NCBI GenBank assembly: GCA_900315175.1
Contig: OMYA01000005.1
Coordinates: forward strand, 248,001-312,000
Length of the DNA stretch: 64,000 nucleotides
From: an uncultured Bacteroidales bacterium
GTDB lineage: Bacteria; Bacteroidota; Bacteroidia; Bacteroidales; F082
Reading direction: 5' to 3'
The notes beneath the pieces were generated by a model that worked only from the letters and a program-made list of their open reading frames with translations, was not told where the DNA came from and ran no database searches. This document shows, in pieces, positions 9,520-20,900 of the stretch; positions within the stretch are counted from its first letter, which is position 1, and every line of letters starts with the position of its first letter. Position numbers and translations under genes: made by a program.

Positions 9520-12500
9520 CGGTTTGTTTTTTCTTCTTGTTTTTCCTGTGGATATTGAACACTTCCCTCAGACTGTCAAAGCTTTGCGAATATGATATAC
9601 CAACGCCTTGAGTGAAGTCGGAATAGTTTTCTATCGAATAATAATAGTAGTTGTTTTTAATGTTTGTATGGTTATAAGCCTTGAGGCTCAATCGTTTGGT
9701 GAGTCGGAAGGTCAAGTCGACATCACCCACAATGTTATTTGCGTTGTTGACATCATTCCTATTGCCTCGTATCACGCCGAAGTTGCCTTCAACTATAAGA
9801 CGGTCGTCGAAGAGCTGGGTTGATAGCGCCACTTCAAGTTCCTCATTGGTGAGTTTGTCGTTAGGCGTGTAGTTTATACCGATATCGAAATCCTTTGAAA
9901 TCTGCGACAACCAGTTGCTTAGCTGGTTTGTTATCATGCTATAGCCTGCTGTAGTGCCGAATCGAGATATGTTGTTGCCGGCGGTGTAAGAGAACGAGCC
10001 GAGAACCATGAGCGAGAACACCTGCTGTGCCATCACTGCCTGATTTGTGGTATCAATGACCGAATAAACGAGATTTCTCGTGTCTTCCAAGGCATTAGGG
10101 AGCTCTATGCCGAATGTTATCGTAGGGTTCATCAGCTTGTCGGAAAGCCTGATAATACAGTCGACATTGATGTTGTTTGTCAAGGCAGATGAGTCCACGA
10201 TGGATGTTCCGAGGGAAGTCAGCGATGATTTGGTCCTGTAAACGCCCACGATGTCGATGTCAGCGTCTGTCGGGTCGCCGTTCCAACGGAGTGTGCCGCC
10301 CCTGCGCAGGGTAAACACGCGTCTCACCATCTCAAGTCTGAAATTGAACGCTCCGCTTGTGATATAATAGTCACCACGCAGCGTGAAATCTTTGGAATCA
10401 AGACCGATATTGATATCTCCAATGCCTCGAGCGTTGATGCTTCCCATGTTTTGTGGCAGGTAAATATTCAGCAAAGCATCAGGATTGACTGTCGCATCAA
10501 GATTCATGGTGAATTCAGCCTCATCTTTCAAGAGTTTTTGCACAAGTCTCTCCTCGACCGTGTCAGCCACATTGTCTTTTTGGACAAAAACGACGAAATT
10601 ATTCTCCACTGAAGATGATCCCGACAGCGGCACGTCAATCACGGTGCCTTTCTTCGTCACAGCTTCAATATCCATCACGATATTGTTGGCAGGGCCGCTT
10701 ATCTTAACGGTGCCATCGGTAATGGCTGTGCCATAAAAACCTTGCGCCTTCTCGGCAGGGATGTTAAAGGCAAGAAAATCATTGCATTGCAATCTCAAAT
10801 CAAACCTGATGTCTTTCAGATGATTGTGGTTTATACAGCCATACAAGGTCGCCTTATTCCCAATAGTATCGTGAACGATAATATTATCAAAGAAAATCCT
10901 GTTCTTTTCGAGTTTGATATTATCGTTGAAAGTGTAATAAGTGTTCAGATAATTAACATTACATGCGGCATCTCTAAACTTGACTTTTCCGATGAGGACA
11001 GGGTCATTGACGGTTCCTCTGATATTCATATTTCCGCTTGCGTAACCGCTCATCCTTGTAACGATACTGGTGAGGAACGGCGACACCGTCTCAAGCTTGA
11101 AATCGTCAAAAAACATGTCAAATTTCAGATTATCAGCCTTCTTCATCGGGTAATAAAAGCCGACAAGACCGACTGATTCGTGATTTTCATTGCCCAAATG
11201 GTTGTTATAGACCTCCATATTAATGAAAATCGATTCGCTTGGCTCATACCATTTTGCACTTGCCAAAACGTCGCCCACTTCCTGTTTGTTGATGTAAAAA
11301 CGCCTCAAATCGATATCTGATGAAAATGAAAAGTCATCGTTTAAGCCTGAAATTCCAATATATCCGTTAAGCACGCCATCGAAATCGAGATTATTTCCTT
11401 TCGTAATAAAGTCAATAATAGAAATGTCAACGTCTTTGAATTCGGCGAACAAGGTGTCGGCATCGTGTTTCGGATACACGCCGTGGACTGAAATCTTCTG
11501 GCTCTTGGTATAAAGGTCGAAATTTTTAAGATATGTGTTGTTTTTCTGGAAATCGAGGCTGCAATTAGGATTCAGGTGCCACATTGTGTCGTTCACTCTG
11601 ATAAGATTGGAGCTGAACACAAATTTACCGCCCGACTGTTCATGAGGAGTGAAAACCGACCGGATATGAGCCTTGTTGTTGTCGTCGGGAGCATCGTCGT
11701 CCCAAAGCAGGTCGATATCAATCTTATCGTCACCGAATCTGCTCACAAGCACAATATTTTCGAGGCTTATCCTGTCCGGATTGCTGCTCGTGGAATCTCT
11801 AAAAATCAGGTCTTCAACGGATATACGAGACACAAATTCATTGAATTTGGCAGTATTTCTGACTTCCAAGTTCTTGAAAATCATGCCATTATATTGAATT
11901 TCAGGAGCATCTATTGTCGAACCGTGATAAGAATAGCCGTCGGTGTACGATGCGTTGATGGTAGCGCCGCTGCTAACATATAGCGAAGGCACGAACAGCT
12001 TTGTCAGTGTACGTGTATCCTTGAAATCCATAAGTAGCGAGAACTCCTGCTTGTTCTCGTCAGGCACAACGTCGCTGAACCACTTTGGCATGTTCACATA
12101 GTGTTTCGCAGTGTTTTTCATGGCGTTGACAAACGTTTTGGCATACACAATACCAGTGCCGTAGAAATCAAAGAAATCGCAGTTTATCGTCACATCCTTG
12201 ATGCCGCTCAGCTCCGTGACATTTGCATACAGGCTGTCCATCAGATACTCTTCCCCATTGAAATATCTCGTTTTTCTGATTTCCAAACTGCCGGTGATAT
12301 TGTCGATATCGTCGCCGCTAAATTCAGCGTTGATATTTGACGACAACAGCATTATCGAGTCATTGTCAAGGAGATTGAGGTTAAGGAGGTCGGCTTCATT
12401 AATCTTTGCGATGACATTGTAACTCGGAAGGCTGCCATGGAAATCAATAATTGAGGAAAAATCGAGGTCGAGATATGGGTGCTTAATATCTGTCAGTGCA

Positions 12501-13975
12501 ATAAACCGTTGATTTTCAAAGTCTCCATGAATATTGATATCGTTAAACGTATTGCCTTTAAGTTCCAAAGTGCTGATACACAAATCTGTTTCAAAATCAG
12601 CATCCTTCGCCGTAAGACCTTGGCCGCCCATTTCGAGGCTAAACGTGGTCTCACCAAGATCATCCGATGCAAATAAAGTATTGAGCTGCAAGCCTTTAGC
12701 ATCGATATCAAATGAATAAGCAGGTTCTTCTGTAGTGTTAAGATAAACCGCTGCATCGACATCGCCAATCTCTGTTACGAGGCTGAACTGCGTCTTGAAA
12801 TTATCCGGATAACCTTGATAACTGCCTGACAATGAATACATTCCGACAGATTCCAGCATCTCAGGAATTGGCACTGTCTGTGCCTCTATCGGGATATAGA
12901 AATTTTTGCTGTCATTGTACGATGACACGAGTTTATCTATTGTAACATCCATGTAAGTGGTGAAGAAATCAGGAAGTCCTGAAAATGACACATCGGCTTC
13001 CATGTGCGATTCGTTGCCAAAGTCGGTAACAAAATCGCTGACTGTGAAATCTCTGACTGTTCCTTCGAAATATGCAGTAAAGTCAAATTTGTCGGGCATC
13101 TTGTCCATAACCCTTGCGAAATACCTCAGATCGCTGAGTTTCAAGGTAGAAGGTCTGATTTTGCTGATCATTCTAACAGAGTCGACGAATTCAAAATAGG
13201 CGCTTGACCTCTCGTATTCAAAGCGTAGGTCGAGGTCGGCGCGCGATTCGCCGGTCTCAAGAATCAGGTTGTTGACATTGAGGCTTTTCTCGCAGAACAC
13301 CACATCGCCCTTTGCATTGTTGAGCACCAGTCCGCATCTTTCCACGCCTTTTAGTGAATGGACGAGTCCGAGAACGGTGTCGTTTTTAATCTCGAGATTG
13401 CTGAAAACGCCGTAAATGCTGTCGACGTCGATGTGAGCATAGTCCATAGTCAGCTTCTCCGGACGGTCTTTGTTCTGATTCCAGAACACTACATGTCCGT
13501 TGTCGAGTCTCATTTTCTCCACCCTCATGTGGAAATTCGAATTATTGTCGTCATTATCTTTTCCGGCGCCCAGCCTTTCCATGATTTCCTTGACATTAAG
13601 CTTATCATCCCCTTCGTATTTTACGATGCGGCCGAGCACGTCTTTGAAATATATATCTTTGATAATGATATTGTTAAACATGATCATCGGACTGAATTTG
13701 GCATCCAGCTGCCCGATTCTGAACATAGGATATCCGTCAAGGTCGTTAAACACCACATCTTCAACGCGCACTCCTAAGTTGTCTGTGATATAGAACGTGC
13801 GTATTTTCACGTCAGTGTTGAGTTTTCTCGAGAGCTCGCCGGCGAGGGAACGCGCTATCATACTCTGCATTGTGATATCACGGAAAGCCGCCACAAGGCT
13901 TGCCATGAAAGCAAAAATTATCACAATGATAATTAAAATGCCGTGTATAATATTCTTTTTTGTACCTTTGCGCAT
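9500..13975 (-). CDS. TamB-like translocation/assembly module protein (DUF490)
   Basis: 1491 residues with one N-terminal membrane anchor (~residues 9-32), then a very long beta-rich region. The last ~350 residues match the TamB/DUF490 C-terminal domain (segments with RGDYYITSGAFNF, RRGGTLRWNGDP and the final ...VEGNFGV...RLTKRLSLKAYN). TamB-like proteins span the periplasm and help move lipids or outer-membrane proteins between inner and outer membrane. Length is usual for Bacteroidota members. It is divergent from tsaD with only 12 nt between start codons, so the two promoter regions must lie partly inside the neighbouring coding sequences. It overlaps the downstream helicase by 20 nt. Confidence 0.88.
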   Translation of the reverse strand: MRKGTKKNIIHGILIIIVIIFAFMASLVAAFRDITMQSMIARSLAGELSRKLNTDVKIRTFYITDNLGVRVEDVVFNDLDGYPMFRIGQLDAKFSPMIMFNNIIIKDIYFKDVLGRIVKYEGDDKLNVKEIMERLGAGKDNDDNNSNFHMRVEKMRLDNGHVVFWNQNKDRPEKLTMDYAHIDVDSIYGVFSNLEIKNDTVLGLVHSLKGVERCGLVLNNAKGDVVFCEKSLNVNNLILETGESRADLDLRFEYERSSAYFEFVDSVRMISKIRPSTLKLSDLRYFARVMDKMPDKFDFTAYFEGTVRDFTVSDFVTDFGNESHMEADVSFSGLPDFFTTYMDVTIDKLVSSYNDSKNFYIPIEAQTVPIPEMLESVGMYSLSGSYQGYPDNFKTQFSLVTEIGDVDAAVYLNTTEEPAYSFDIDAKGLQLNTLFASDDLGETTFSLEMGGQGLTAKDADFETDLCISTLELKGNTFNDINIHGDFENQRFIALTDIKHPYLDLDFSSIIDFHGSLPSYNVIAKINEADLLNLNLLDNDSIMLLSSNINAEFSGDDIDNITGSLEIRKTRYFNGEEYLMDSLYANVTELSGIKDVTINCDFFDFYGTGIVYAKTFVNAMKNTAKHYVNMPKWFSDVVPDENKQEFSLLMDFKDTRTLTKLFVPSLYVSSGATINASYTDGYSYHGSTIDAPEIQYNGMIFKNLEVRNTAKFNEFVSRISVEDLIFRDSTSSNPDRISLENIVLVSRFGDDKIDIDLLWDDDAPDDNNKAHIRSVFTPHEQSGGKFVFSSNLIRVNDTMWHLNPNCSLDFQKNNTYLKNFDLYTKSQKISVHGVYPKHDADTLFAEFKDVDISIIDFITKGNNLDFDGVLNGYIGISGLNDDFSFSSDIDLRRFYINKQEVGDVLASAKWYEPSESIFINMEVYNNHLGNENHESVGLVGFYYPMKKADNLKFDMFFDDFKLETVSPFLTSIVTRMSGYASGNMNIRGTVNDPVLIGKVKFRDAACNVNYLNTYYTFNDNIKLEKNRIFFDNIIVHDTIGNKATLYGCINHNHLKDIRFDLRLQCNDFLAFNIPAEKAQGFYGTAITDGTVKISGPANNIVMDIEAVTKKGTVIDVPLSGSSSVENNFVVFVQKDNVADTVEERLVQKLLKDEAEFTMNLDATVNPDALLNIYLPQNMGSINARGIGDINIGLDSKDFTLRGDYYITSGAFNFRLEMVRRVFTLRRGGTLRWNGDPTDADIDIVGVYRTKSSLTSLGTSIVDSSALTNNINVDCIIRLSDKLMNPTITFGIELPNALEDTRNLVYSVIDTTNQAVMAQQVFSLMVLGSFSYTAGNNISRFGTTAGYSMITNQLSNWLSQISKDFDIGINYTPNDKLTNEELEVALSTQLFDDRLIVEGNFGVIRGNRNDVNNANNIVGDVDLTFRLTKRLSLKAYNHTNIKNNYYYYSIENYSDFTQGVGISYSQSFDSLREVFNIHRKNKKKKQTDEPTPR
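13963..13970 (+). promoter_or_regulatory. -7 box of tsaD promoter (TACCTTTG)
   Basis: Matches the Bacteroidota -7 consensus TAnnTTTG and is followed by C as in the other promoters of this window. It lies within the first codons of the divergent TamB-like gene and 17 nt upstream of the tsaD ATG. This supports the start at 13988 rather than the in-frame ATG at 13943, which lies upstream of the box. Confidence 0.5.
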
Positions 13976-13987
13976 TCTTTTATTGCT

Positions 13988-15010
13988 ATGAACGAATACA
14001 TTTTAGCCATCGAATCATCGTGTGACGACACGTCTGCAGCTGTCCTCAAAGGCACGACAGTCTTATCGAATGTCATTGCTAATCAAGAGGTTCACCGTCA
14101 GTACGGAGGTGTCATACCTGAACTTGCCTCACGCGCGCATCAGCAGAACATTATCCCTGTCGTTGACGCTGCAATCAAGCAAGCAAATATACAAAAAAAT
14201 CAAATAAGTGCAATATCTTTTACACGTGGTCCGGGATTATTAGGCTCACTGCTTGTAGGCACTTCATTTTCAAAGGCTTTCGCGCTCGCCATGGACATCC
14301 CGATGATAGAAATTAATCATACCAACGGACATGTCTTGGCACTTTTCGCACAAGAGCCCGACAATCCTACGCCAGTTCCACAGTTTCCTTTCCTATGCCT
14401 CACAGTATCAGGAGGTCACACACAAATCATGAAGGTGAACGACTATTTCGACCTTGAGATTTTGGGCAAGACCATTGATGACGCTGCCGGCGAGGCATTC
14501 GACAAGACGGCCAAAATCATGGGACTCGGCTACCCTGGAGGCCCGATTATCAACAAGTTGGCCAAAGAAGGCAACCCCGACGCATTCCAGTTCAGCAAGC
14601 CGCATATCCCAGGCTACGACTACAGCTTCAGCGGGTTGAAAACGAGTTTCTTGTATTTCTTGAGAGACAAACTCAAAGAAAACGAGAACTTCATTGAGGA
14701 AAACAAAGCCGATTTGTGCGCCTCGATTCAGAAAGACATCATCGACACTTTGATGAAGAAACTCATCAAGGCGGCAAAAGACACAGGAATAAAACAGGTG
14801 GCGATAGCTGGCGGAGTGTCAGCAAACACTGGGCTTCAAGATGCTATGATTGCCGCCGGGAAGAAATATCATTGGGATGTGTTCATACCTAAGTTCAAAT
14901 TCAGCACCGACAACGCCGCAATGATTGGCGTGGCGGGATATCTCAAATATCAGAGAGGAGAATTTGGAACGCAGGATATGACACCATATGCCCGTACCGC
15001 TGCGCAGTGA
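13988..15010 (+). CDS. tsaD: tRNA N6-adenosine threonylcarbamoyltransferase TsaD
   Basis: 340 residues from the ATG at 13988 (an earlier in-frame ATG lies upstream of the promoter and adds 15 unconserved residues). The protein opens with the ASKHA-fold phosphate motif (LAIESSCDDT) and has the metal-binding HTNGH motif, the SGGHT loop and GGVSANTGL. It transfers the threonylcarbamoyl group to A37 of ANN-decoding tRNAs, together with TsaB and TsaE. TsaE is encoded in this window at 41660-42091. TsaB and TsaC are not seen. Followed by a 250-nt repeat-rich spacer and the dGTPase gene on the same strand. Confidence 0.96.
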   Translation: MNEYILAIESSCDDTSAAVLKGTTVLSNVIANQEVHRQYGGVIPELASRAHQQNIIPVVDAAIKQANIQKNQISAISFTRGPGLLGSLLVGTSFSKAFALAMDIPMIEINHTNGHVLALFAQEPDNPTPVPQFPFLCLTVSGGHTQIMKVNDYFDLEILGKTIDDAAGEAFDKTAKIMGLGYPGGPIINKLAKEGNPDAFQFSKPHIPGYDYSFSGLKTSFLYFLRDKLKENENFIEENKADLCASIQKDIIDTLMKKLIKAAKDTGIKQVAIAGGVSANTGLQDAMIAAGKKYHWDVFIPKFKFSTDNAAMIGVAGYLKYQRGEFGTQDMTPYARTAAQ

Positions 15011-15261
15011 TTTTTCGGGTCGTCTGCTGTTCAAAATCTTAACAAAATCTAATAAAAATCTAACAAAATGGATTAAGAAAAGATTTGGAAGAAGATTTTG
15101 AAGGATTTTGAGTGGTAAGGCAACCGCTTATGTTAAGAGTTAAGAGTTAAGAGTTAAAAGATAAAAGAGAGATTTTAGGATTATTTAGGAAGGACATTTT
15201 GAAAGATTTTGAAAAAGATTTTGAAGGATTTTGAGCCGTAAGGCGACCAAATATATTAACT
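15011..15261. repeat. Repeat-rich spacer between tsaD and the dGTPase gene
   Basis: No gene seen. Two nearly identical ~35-nt direct repeats (15091-15125 and 15214-15248; core AAGATTTTGAAGGATTTTGA then GTAAGGC) flank a 7-nt tandem array (GTTAAGA x3 plus a degenerate unit, 15132-15160). A shorter AAAATCTAAC-like tandem lies at 15040-15070. The strand is strongly purine/T biased. No clear -7 box precedes the dGTPase start. Confidence 0.6.
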
Positions 15262-16584
15262 ATGAATTGGGAACAACTACTTTCAGCAAAGCGTGAGGCT
15301 CGCGCACAGAGCGTCGCCGACATCAGAAACGAGTTTCAGAGAGATTACGACCGTATAATCTTCTCTAACATCTTCCATCGTTTGCAGAACAAGACGCAGG
15401 TCTTTGCGCTGCCAGGTGCCAAGCTCGTGCATAACCGACTGACGCACAGCCTCGAAGTGGCAAGCGTGGGTCGCTCGATAGCACGCAAAGTGTCGAAGTT
15501 CCTCATCGAGAAGTACGGTTCCGATTTCCATGATGTTATTTACGACATCGACACCATAGTGTCGACAGCATGTCTCGCCCACGACCTTGGCAATCCTCCT
15601 TTCGGGCACTCAGGCGAGGAGACCATGAGCAGCTATTTCAAGTTCGGCGAAGGCAAGGCATTACAGAGCCAAATCCCTGAGAACCAATGGTCTGACCTCA
15701 TCTCGTTTGAAGGCAATGCCAACGCGTTCCGCCAGCTCACACATCAGTTTGCAGGCCGTCGTGAAGGCGGTCTCTCCCTGACCTATGCATCGTTGGCAAC
15801 CTTGATAAAATACCCTTACCCTTCGTTTGACAAAGGTGACAGAAAGAAATACAACGTCTTCAACAGTGAAATCGAGCAGTTCGAGAAGGTCATGGAAGGC
15901 TGCGGCATTCCACGCATCGACAGCAAAAGACCCATCTATGCCCGTCATCCATTGTCATATATGATGGAGGCCGCCGACGACATCTGCTACCTCATTCTGG
16001 ACATGGAAGACGCACACAAACGCGGCATCATACAAACCGTCGACATCGACAAGCATTTCACGGCATTTTTCAGCCCGGAGAGACCTGAAGAGGCATGGTT
16101 CTTCGAGCGCCGCGAGCATATCTTCAAGACCGTCACCGATGCCAATGAGAGAATGGCGTTTTTGCGCGCCACCGTCATCAACAAACTCGTCGACTGCGTG
16201 TCGAAGGTGTTCATCGAAAATTATGACGAAATCATGGCAGGGACGTTCAAAAACAGCCTTATCGCACATCTGCCAAAGCTCGAGCAAGACGCATTGGAAG
16301 GCTGCAGAAGCTTCTCAGTGCCAAACATTTACAAGCATCCTTCGGTCGTGAAGATTGAAGTCACAGGCTATAACATCATCGGCAGCCTGATGAACGAGTT
16401 TATGGACGCGATTCTGCATCCCGACAGCGGCTATCACAAACGACTCGTGTCAATAATCCCCGACCAGTTCAAGACAGAGAAAAACGACCTGTACTCGAAA
16501 ATACAAGTCGTTTTGGATTACATCTCAAACATGACCGACCTTTACGCTGTGCAGCTGTATAAAGACCTTAGAGGCATTGAGTGA
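15262..16584 (+). CDS. dgt: Deoxyguanosinetriphosphate triphosphohydrolase (dGTPase, HD superfamily)
   Basis: 440 residues. HD-domain metal ligands are visible: H62 in RLTHSLEVA, H107-D108 in LAHDLGNPPFGHSGEE (with H116), and a later D in MEAADDICY. These match the dGTPase branch of HD hydrolases, which cleave dNTPs to deoxynucleoside plus triphosphate. Length is normal for the family. It ends 25 nt from the convergent TolC gene. Confidence 0.93.
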   Translation: MNWEQLLSAKREARAQSVADIRNEFQRDYDRIIFSNIFHRLQNKTQVFALPGAKLVHNRLTHSLEVASVGRSIARKVSKFLIEKYGSDFHDVIYDIDTIVSTACLAHDLGNPPFGHSGEETMSSYFKFGEGKALQSQIPENQWSDLISFEGNANAFRQLTHQFAGRREGGLSLTYASLATLIKYPYPSFDKGDRKKYNVFNSEIEQFEKVMEGCGIPRIDSKRPIYARHPLSYMMEAADDICYLILDMEDAHKRGIIQTVDIDKHFTAFFSPERPEEAWFFERREHIFKTVTDANERMAFLRATVINKLVDCVSKVFIENYDEIMAGTFKNSLIAHLPKLEQDALEGCRSFSVPNIYKHPSVVKIEVTGYNIIGSLMNEFMDAILHPDSGYHKRLVSIIPDQFKTEKNDLYSKIQVVLDYISNMTDLYAVQLYKDLRGIE

Positions 16585-16609
16585 TGCTATTCCCTAAGGC
16601 CTGTTTTTT

Positions 16610-17947
16610 TTATTTTCCGGTCAAATCATGATATCTGCGTCGTGCCGACACATACGAAATCTCGCGGTCGGTGATGGCGTTTTGTGCCTGCAGCAGCAAC
16701 GCGTTTGCCTCAAGGACGTCGGTAACGGTGTTAACTCCGGCCTGATAGTTGAGTGAGGCGACACGATAGTTTTCTTGTGCCATCTCGAGTGCCGCGTTGT
16801 CAGAGTCGAGCAGCGCCTGGGCCTCAATCATCTGATTATAAGCCTGTTTTTCCTGCAGGGACATCTTCTCGGTAAGGTCTTTCTGCATGACTTCATACTG
16901 TTCAATCTTCAGGTTATGCTGTTTGATTTTGTATGATGTCTCCCACCATTGCGTTATAGGAATTTGCACTCTTGCGAAGAATATGGCGTTGCCTTTGTAA
17001 AACTTCTGAATCATGTTGCCATAACTGATAGCAGCGCCGACGCCAATTTCCGGCAGGGCCTCTCCCCTTGCCATACGTTTATAGAACATCTCTGCATCTA
17101 TCTGAAGCTGAAGCAGTTGTATCTCAGGGCGCACAAACTCGTCGTTTTCAACGAACATATTCTTGCTGTTTGCGAGGTCATCTTGAAGAGTCAATCCGCC
17201 TTCAGGATAACCGATGCCGATCTGTTGGCAGAGCAGCTGTGATGCCAGTGATATGCCGTTGTTGAGCTGCAGTTGCGTTGCTTTCAGCTCATTGCGTTTC
17301 ATTGCCACACGCAGTTTGTCGTTCTTTGTGATGATGCCGGCTTTCAGGGCCACATCAACTTTACGGTCGAGCGAGTCTATCAACGCGAGGGCGGACTCAA
17401 GTGTCTCGACCTTCGCCTGAAGTCCGAGCACGAGATAATACGTCGACTCAATGTTCTCGAGCACGTCGCGTTCGGTGACCTCGGCGTTCAGTTCAGCCGC
17501 CTGGATACCCAGTTTAGCAAGTTTGTTGCCGTTGGCGATACGACCTCCAGTATAAATAGGCTGTATGGCCGTAGCGCTGATGCTTTGGCCTTGATGCATG
17601 AAGCCGACCTCTGTCGGGATGCCCGCGCCCATCTCATTCAGCGTCTCTATTATAGCCTTCAAAATCTGGCCGAACTCGTCACTGCCGAACTGGTCGACAC
17701 CATACTGGATAAGCGGGTTCACAGCGTAATAGCCTATATAATTCGCCGAAACCTGCGGGAAATATTTGGTAAAAACCTGTTTCTTGACCTGCTGTGCCTG
17801 CTCAATCTGCAACTTGTTTGTCTTAAACTGTGCATTGTTCGCCTTGGCAAGCGCAAAACACGAATCAAGGGTCAGAACGTCGGCGTTTTGCGCATTCATA
17901 CCAAATGCCAAAACCGCCAATATCACTATCAAAACATATCTTTTCAT
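16610..17947 (-). CDS. TolC-family outer membrane efflux protein
   Basis: 445 residues with an N-terminal signal peptide ending near FGMNAQ, a first coiled-coil/barrel repeat (LTLDSCFALAKANNAQ ...) and a second repeat (NYRVASLNYQAGVNTVTDVLEA), the pattern of two structural repeats in outer-membrane efflux channels. It should form the trimeric exit duct for the RND pump encoded immediately upstream (18 nt gap). It is the last gene of the three-gene efflux operon. Confidence 0.93.
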   Translation of the reverse strand: MKRYVLIVILAVLAFGMNAQNADVLTLDSCFALAKANNAQFKTNKLQIEQAQQVKKQVFTKYFPQVSANYIGYYAVNPLIQYGVDQFGSDEFGQILKAIIETLNEMGAGIPTEVGFMHQGQSISATAIQPIYTGGRIANGNKLAKLGIQAAELNAEVTERDVLENIESTYYLVLGLQAKVETLESALALIDSLDRKVDVALKAGIITKNDKLRVAMKRNELKATQLQLNNGISLASQLLCQQIGIGYPEGGLTLQDDLANSKNMFVENDEFVRPEIQLLQLQIDAEMFYKRMARGEALPEIGVGAAISYGNMIQKFYKGNAIFFARVQIPITQWWETSYKIKQHNLKIEQYEVMQKDLTEKMSLQEKQAYNQMIEAQALLDSDNAALEMAQENYRVASLNYQAGVNTVTDVLEANALLLQAQNAITDREISYVSARRRYHDLTGK

Positions 17948-17956
17948 AACTTCAAT

Positions 17957-17976
17957 TTCTAAAGACTAACGACTAA
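17957..17976 (-). repeat. TTAGNNN heptad array overlapping the stop of the RND pump gene
   Basis: On the minus strand three 7-nt units (TTAGTCG, TTAGTCT, TTAGAAA) run through the last codons (S-R-stop) of the pump gene and into the short spacer. Because 7 is not a multiple of 3, TAG falls in successive frames. Confidence 0.55.
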
Positions 17977-20900
17977 TTCCCAGATTTCTCTTCTCATTGC
18001 GTTTGTCGCGTTTATCAAGATTTCTCAAGAATCTCAAATTGAATCTCTTCCAAATCTTTTTGTCGCGTTCGCCTGCATCAAAAGCGAGGCAGTATGCCAC
18101 TGGCAGCACTGTCACCACCAACGGGAAGGTGAATATTGTGCCGAAGCATATCACCACGCCCATCGGTTCCCAGAGCAAGGTCTTCGCCAGAATCATCGGG
18201 ATGACGCCGAGAGCTGTCGTCGCTGATGTGAGGAAGATTGGTCTCATACGGCGCAGACCAGCCTCGTATGCCGCCTGATGCACCGGAATATGCTCCTTCA
18301 CCCTCAACTCTGCCGCATAGTCATACATGATGATGGCATTGCGCACAATGATGCCGATAAGTGAGATGATACCCAACATGGCCGTCACCGACAAATCGAG
18401 GCCGAACATCCAGAGACCGAGCATAGAGCCGAACACGCAAAGCACTGATACTGACAGCGACAGGAATGATATTCCAATCTTTGCATAGTGGATAATCAGC
18501 ACTATGAACATCACCACAACAGCCGCCAATATGGAGATCAGCAGTGAAGGCATAGTCTCCTTCGTCACCGCCATAGAGCCACCTTGTTCTATGATAACAT
18601 CTTCCGGGATGTCAAGTGTTTCAATATATTTGTCAATTCTAGTAAACTCATTAAGCTGACCGGCACCTGGTATGACGTCGGCAGCCACTGTTATACATCT
18701 CATCCCATTACGGTGAGGCATCCGGTTATGCTTGTACATAGGGACCAGCTTCGCCACTTGGCGCAACGGCACCCATGAACCCGGATGCGAGGTGGGCACG
18801 AGGAGATCGCCAAGACTTTCATAATCAAGATCATGAACGCCCTCGGTATAAACCGTGGTGTTAAGATTGTAGCTCCCCTCCCACAATGAGACGATGCTGC
18901 TACCCGACAAAGATCCCGCGAGATATAATGACAACACCGATTGTGTCACGCCGAGACGTGTCGCCTCATCGATATCAAGTTGGATATCGACAACCTCTTC
19001 TGTCTCATCAAAATCGGAATGGACATAGAAGAGATTAGGGCTTCTCTTCATAAAGGCTTTGATGGAATCGTTGATAACGCTAAGTTGATTATAATCGTCG
19101 CCCATGATGTAATATTCAATAGGCGCGTTAACTATCTGATAATCCATCTGTTTGAAACGAATCTGCGCTATCGGGAAGTAATTCTCATATTTTTGAGGAT
19201 ATTCATTCATCATCTCCTTTGTCGCGTTTTCCGATGTCGTTATCACGATGAACTGTGCGTAGGCATTTGTCGGCAACGCTTCAGGAGCATAAGTCATGTG
19301 GAAACGAGGCGATGCCATTCCAAGGAATGCTGTCACCGATTTCACACGTTTGTCGGCTTTCAATATTTTTGTTAAGGAATCAGCTATTGCAGCAGTCTCT
19401 TCCAACGAGCTGCCATCGGCGAGATGTATCTCCACCGCAAAGCTGTCACGCTCAGCTTTAGGCAGCATCTGGATATTGATTTTAGTAAGTAAAAACAATC
19501 CTATCACGACAGATAGCAACGCCACTACGACAGTCGACACTTTATGGCGGAAACAAATATCAAGAAGCTTTTTGTAGCTGTTTTGCAAAAAATCGAAAAA
19601 CTTGGCCTGAATCTTCTCGAAACGCGAGCGTTTGTTAGGATTTGAGGGTCCTATAACCCTCGCCGACATAAACGGGATTACCCAGATGGCATATAAGAAA
19701 CTGCATGCCAAAGTGATGAAGATAGCCCAAGGGAACAGTTTGATGAAATCGCCCATATTGGTACCATTCATGAGAGCCAGCATCGGGAAGAACATACACG
19801 ATATCGAGAGTGTCGCGATAAGCATGGATGTCATAAGCTGTTTGGTTGACACTGCTGCCGAATACCAGCGCGAGTGCCCTTCCGCGAGCATGTCGGTATA
19901 ACCGTCAATAACCACGACGGAGTCGTCGACGATCATACCCAAAACCACAATGAGAGCCGCCAGAGTCACGGTGTTAAGCTCCATCCCAAGGAGGTACATG
20001 ATTGCCCATGCCGCAGCGATACACACCGGCACTGATGTCGACGACACCAATGCGGTTCTCAATGGGAACAGCATGAGCATCACTATGATAACGATGATGA
20101 TAGCTTCGATGAGGTCTTTCAAGAATGACATAACAGATTTGTTGACAACCACAGGCTGGTCGGTGATGCGGTGCACCTTGATGTCTGGTGGGGCTGTAGC
20201 CAAAAACGCGTCAATCTTCTTGTTGACCTCTTTGCCGAAAGCCACAACGTTATAGCCTGGACGCATCTCCATAGAGAATATCAGGCAATGGTTGTTGTCA
20301 ACGATACTATCGGAATATTGGATATACTGAGATGCTTCTTTATAGCGGCGTTCGAGACGTGCCACGTCGCGGAGTTTCACAGCCTGACCGGTGATCTGGT
20401 CGGAGTAGACAACAAGCTCTGAGAGTTCATAGAGGTCGTCGATAGGCACTTCGACATGTATCAACGCCTGTCCGTCGGCGTTTTTTACCGTTCCCGAAAC
20501 GGTGCGGAGACTGTGAGCTGCAAGCTGGGCCGTCACCATACTCGGCGAGACTGCATATTGCGTCATACGTGCCGGCTCCATATATACGGCTATTTCCTCT
20601 TTCTGTTCGCCAACAATCTTGATGTTACCCATTGTCGGGATGGTACGGAGTTTTTCTGACAGTTTGTCTGCGAACTCGCGTAATTCTCGCGATGAGCGTT
20701 GGTCGCTCTCGATGGCGAGCAGAAGCGACGAGGCGTTTCCGAAGTCATCGATGACAGCAGTGCCAAGTACACCCTTCGGCAGTTCGGTCTGTTTGAACAG
20801 CTGCAGCCCCTGACGGATGCGCGACCATGTCATCTTGGCATCTTTCACATCGTTAACCAGGTTGACTATGATAACCAGCATTCCGTCTTTGGAAGTGGAA

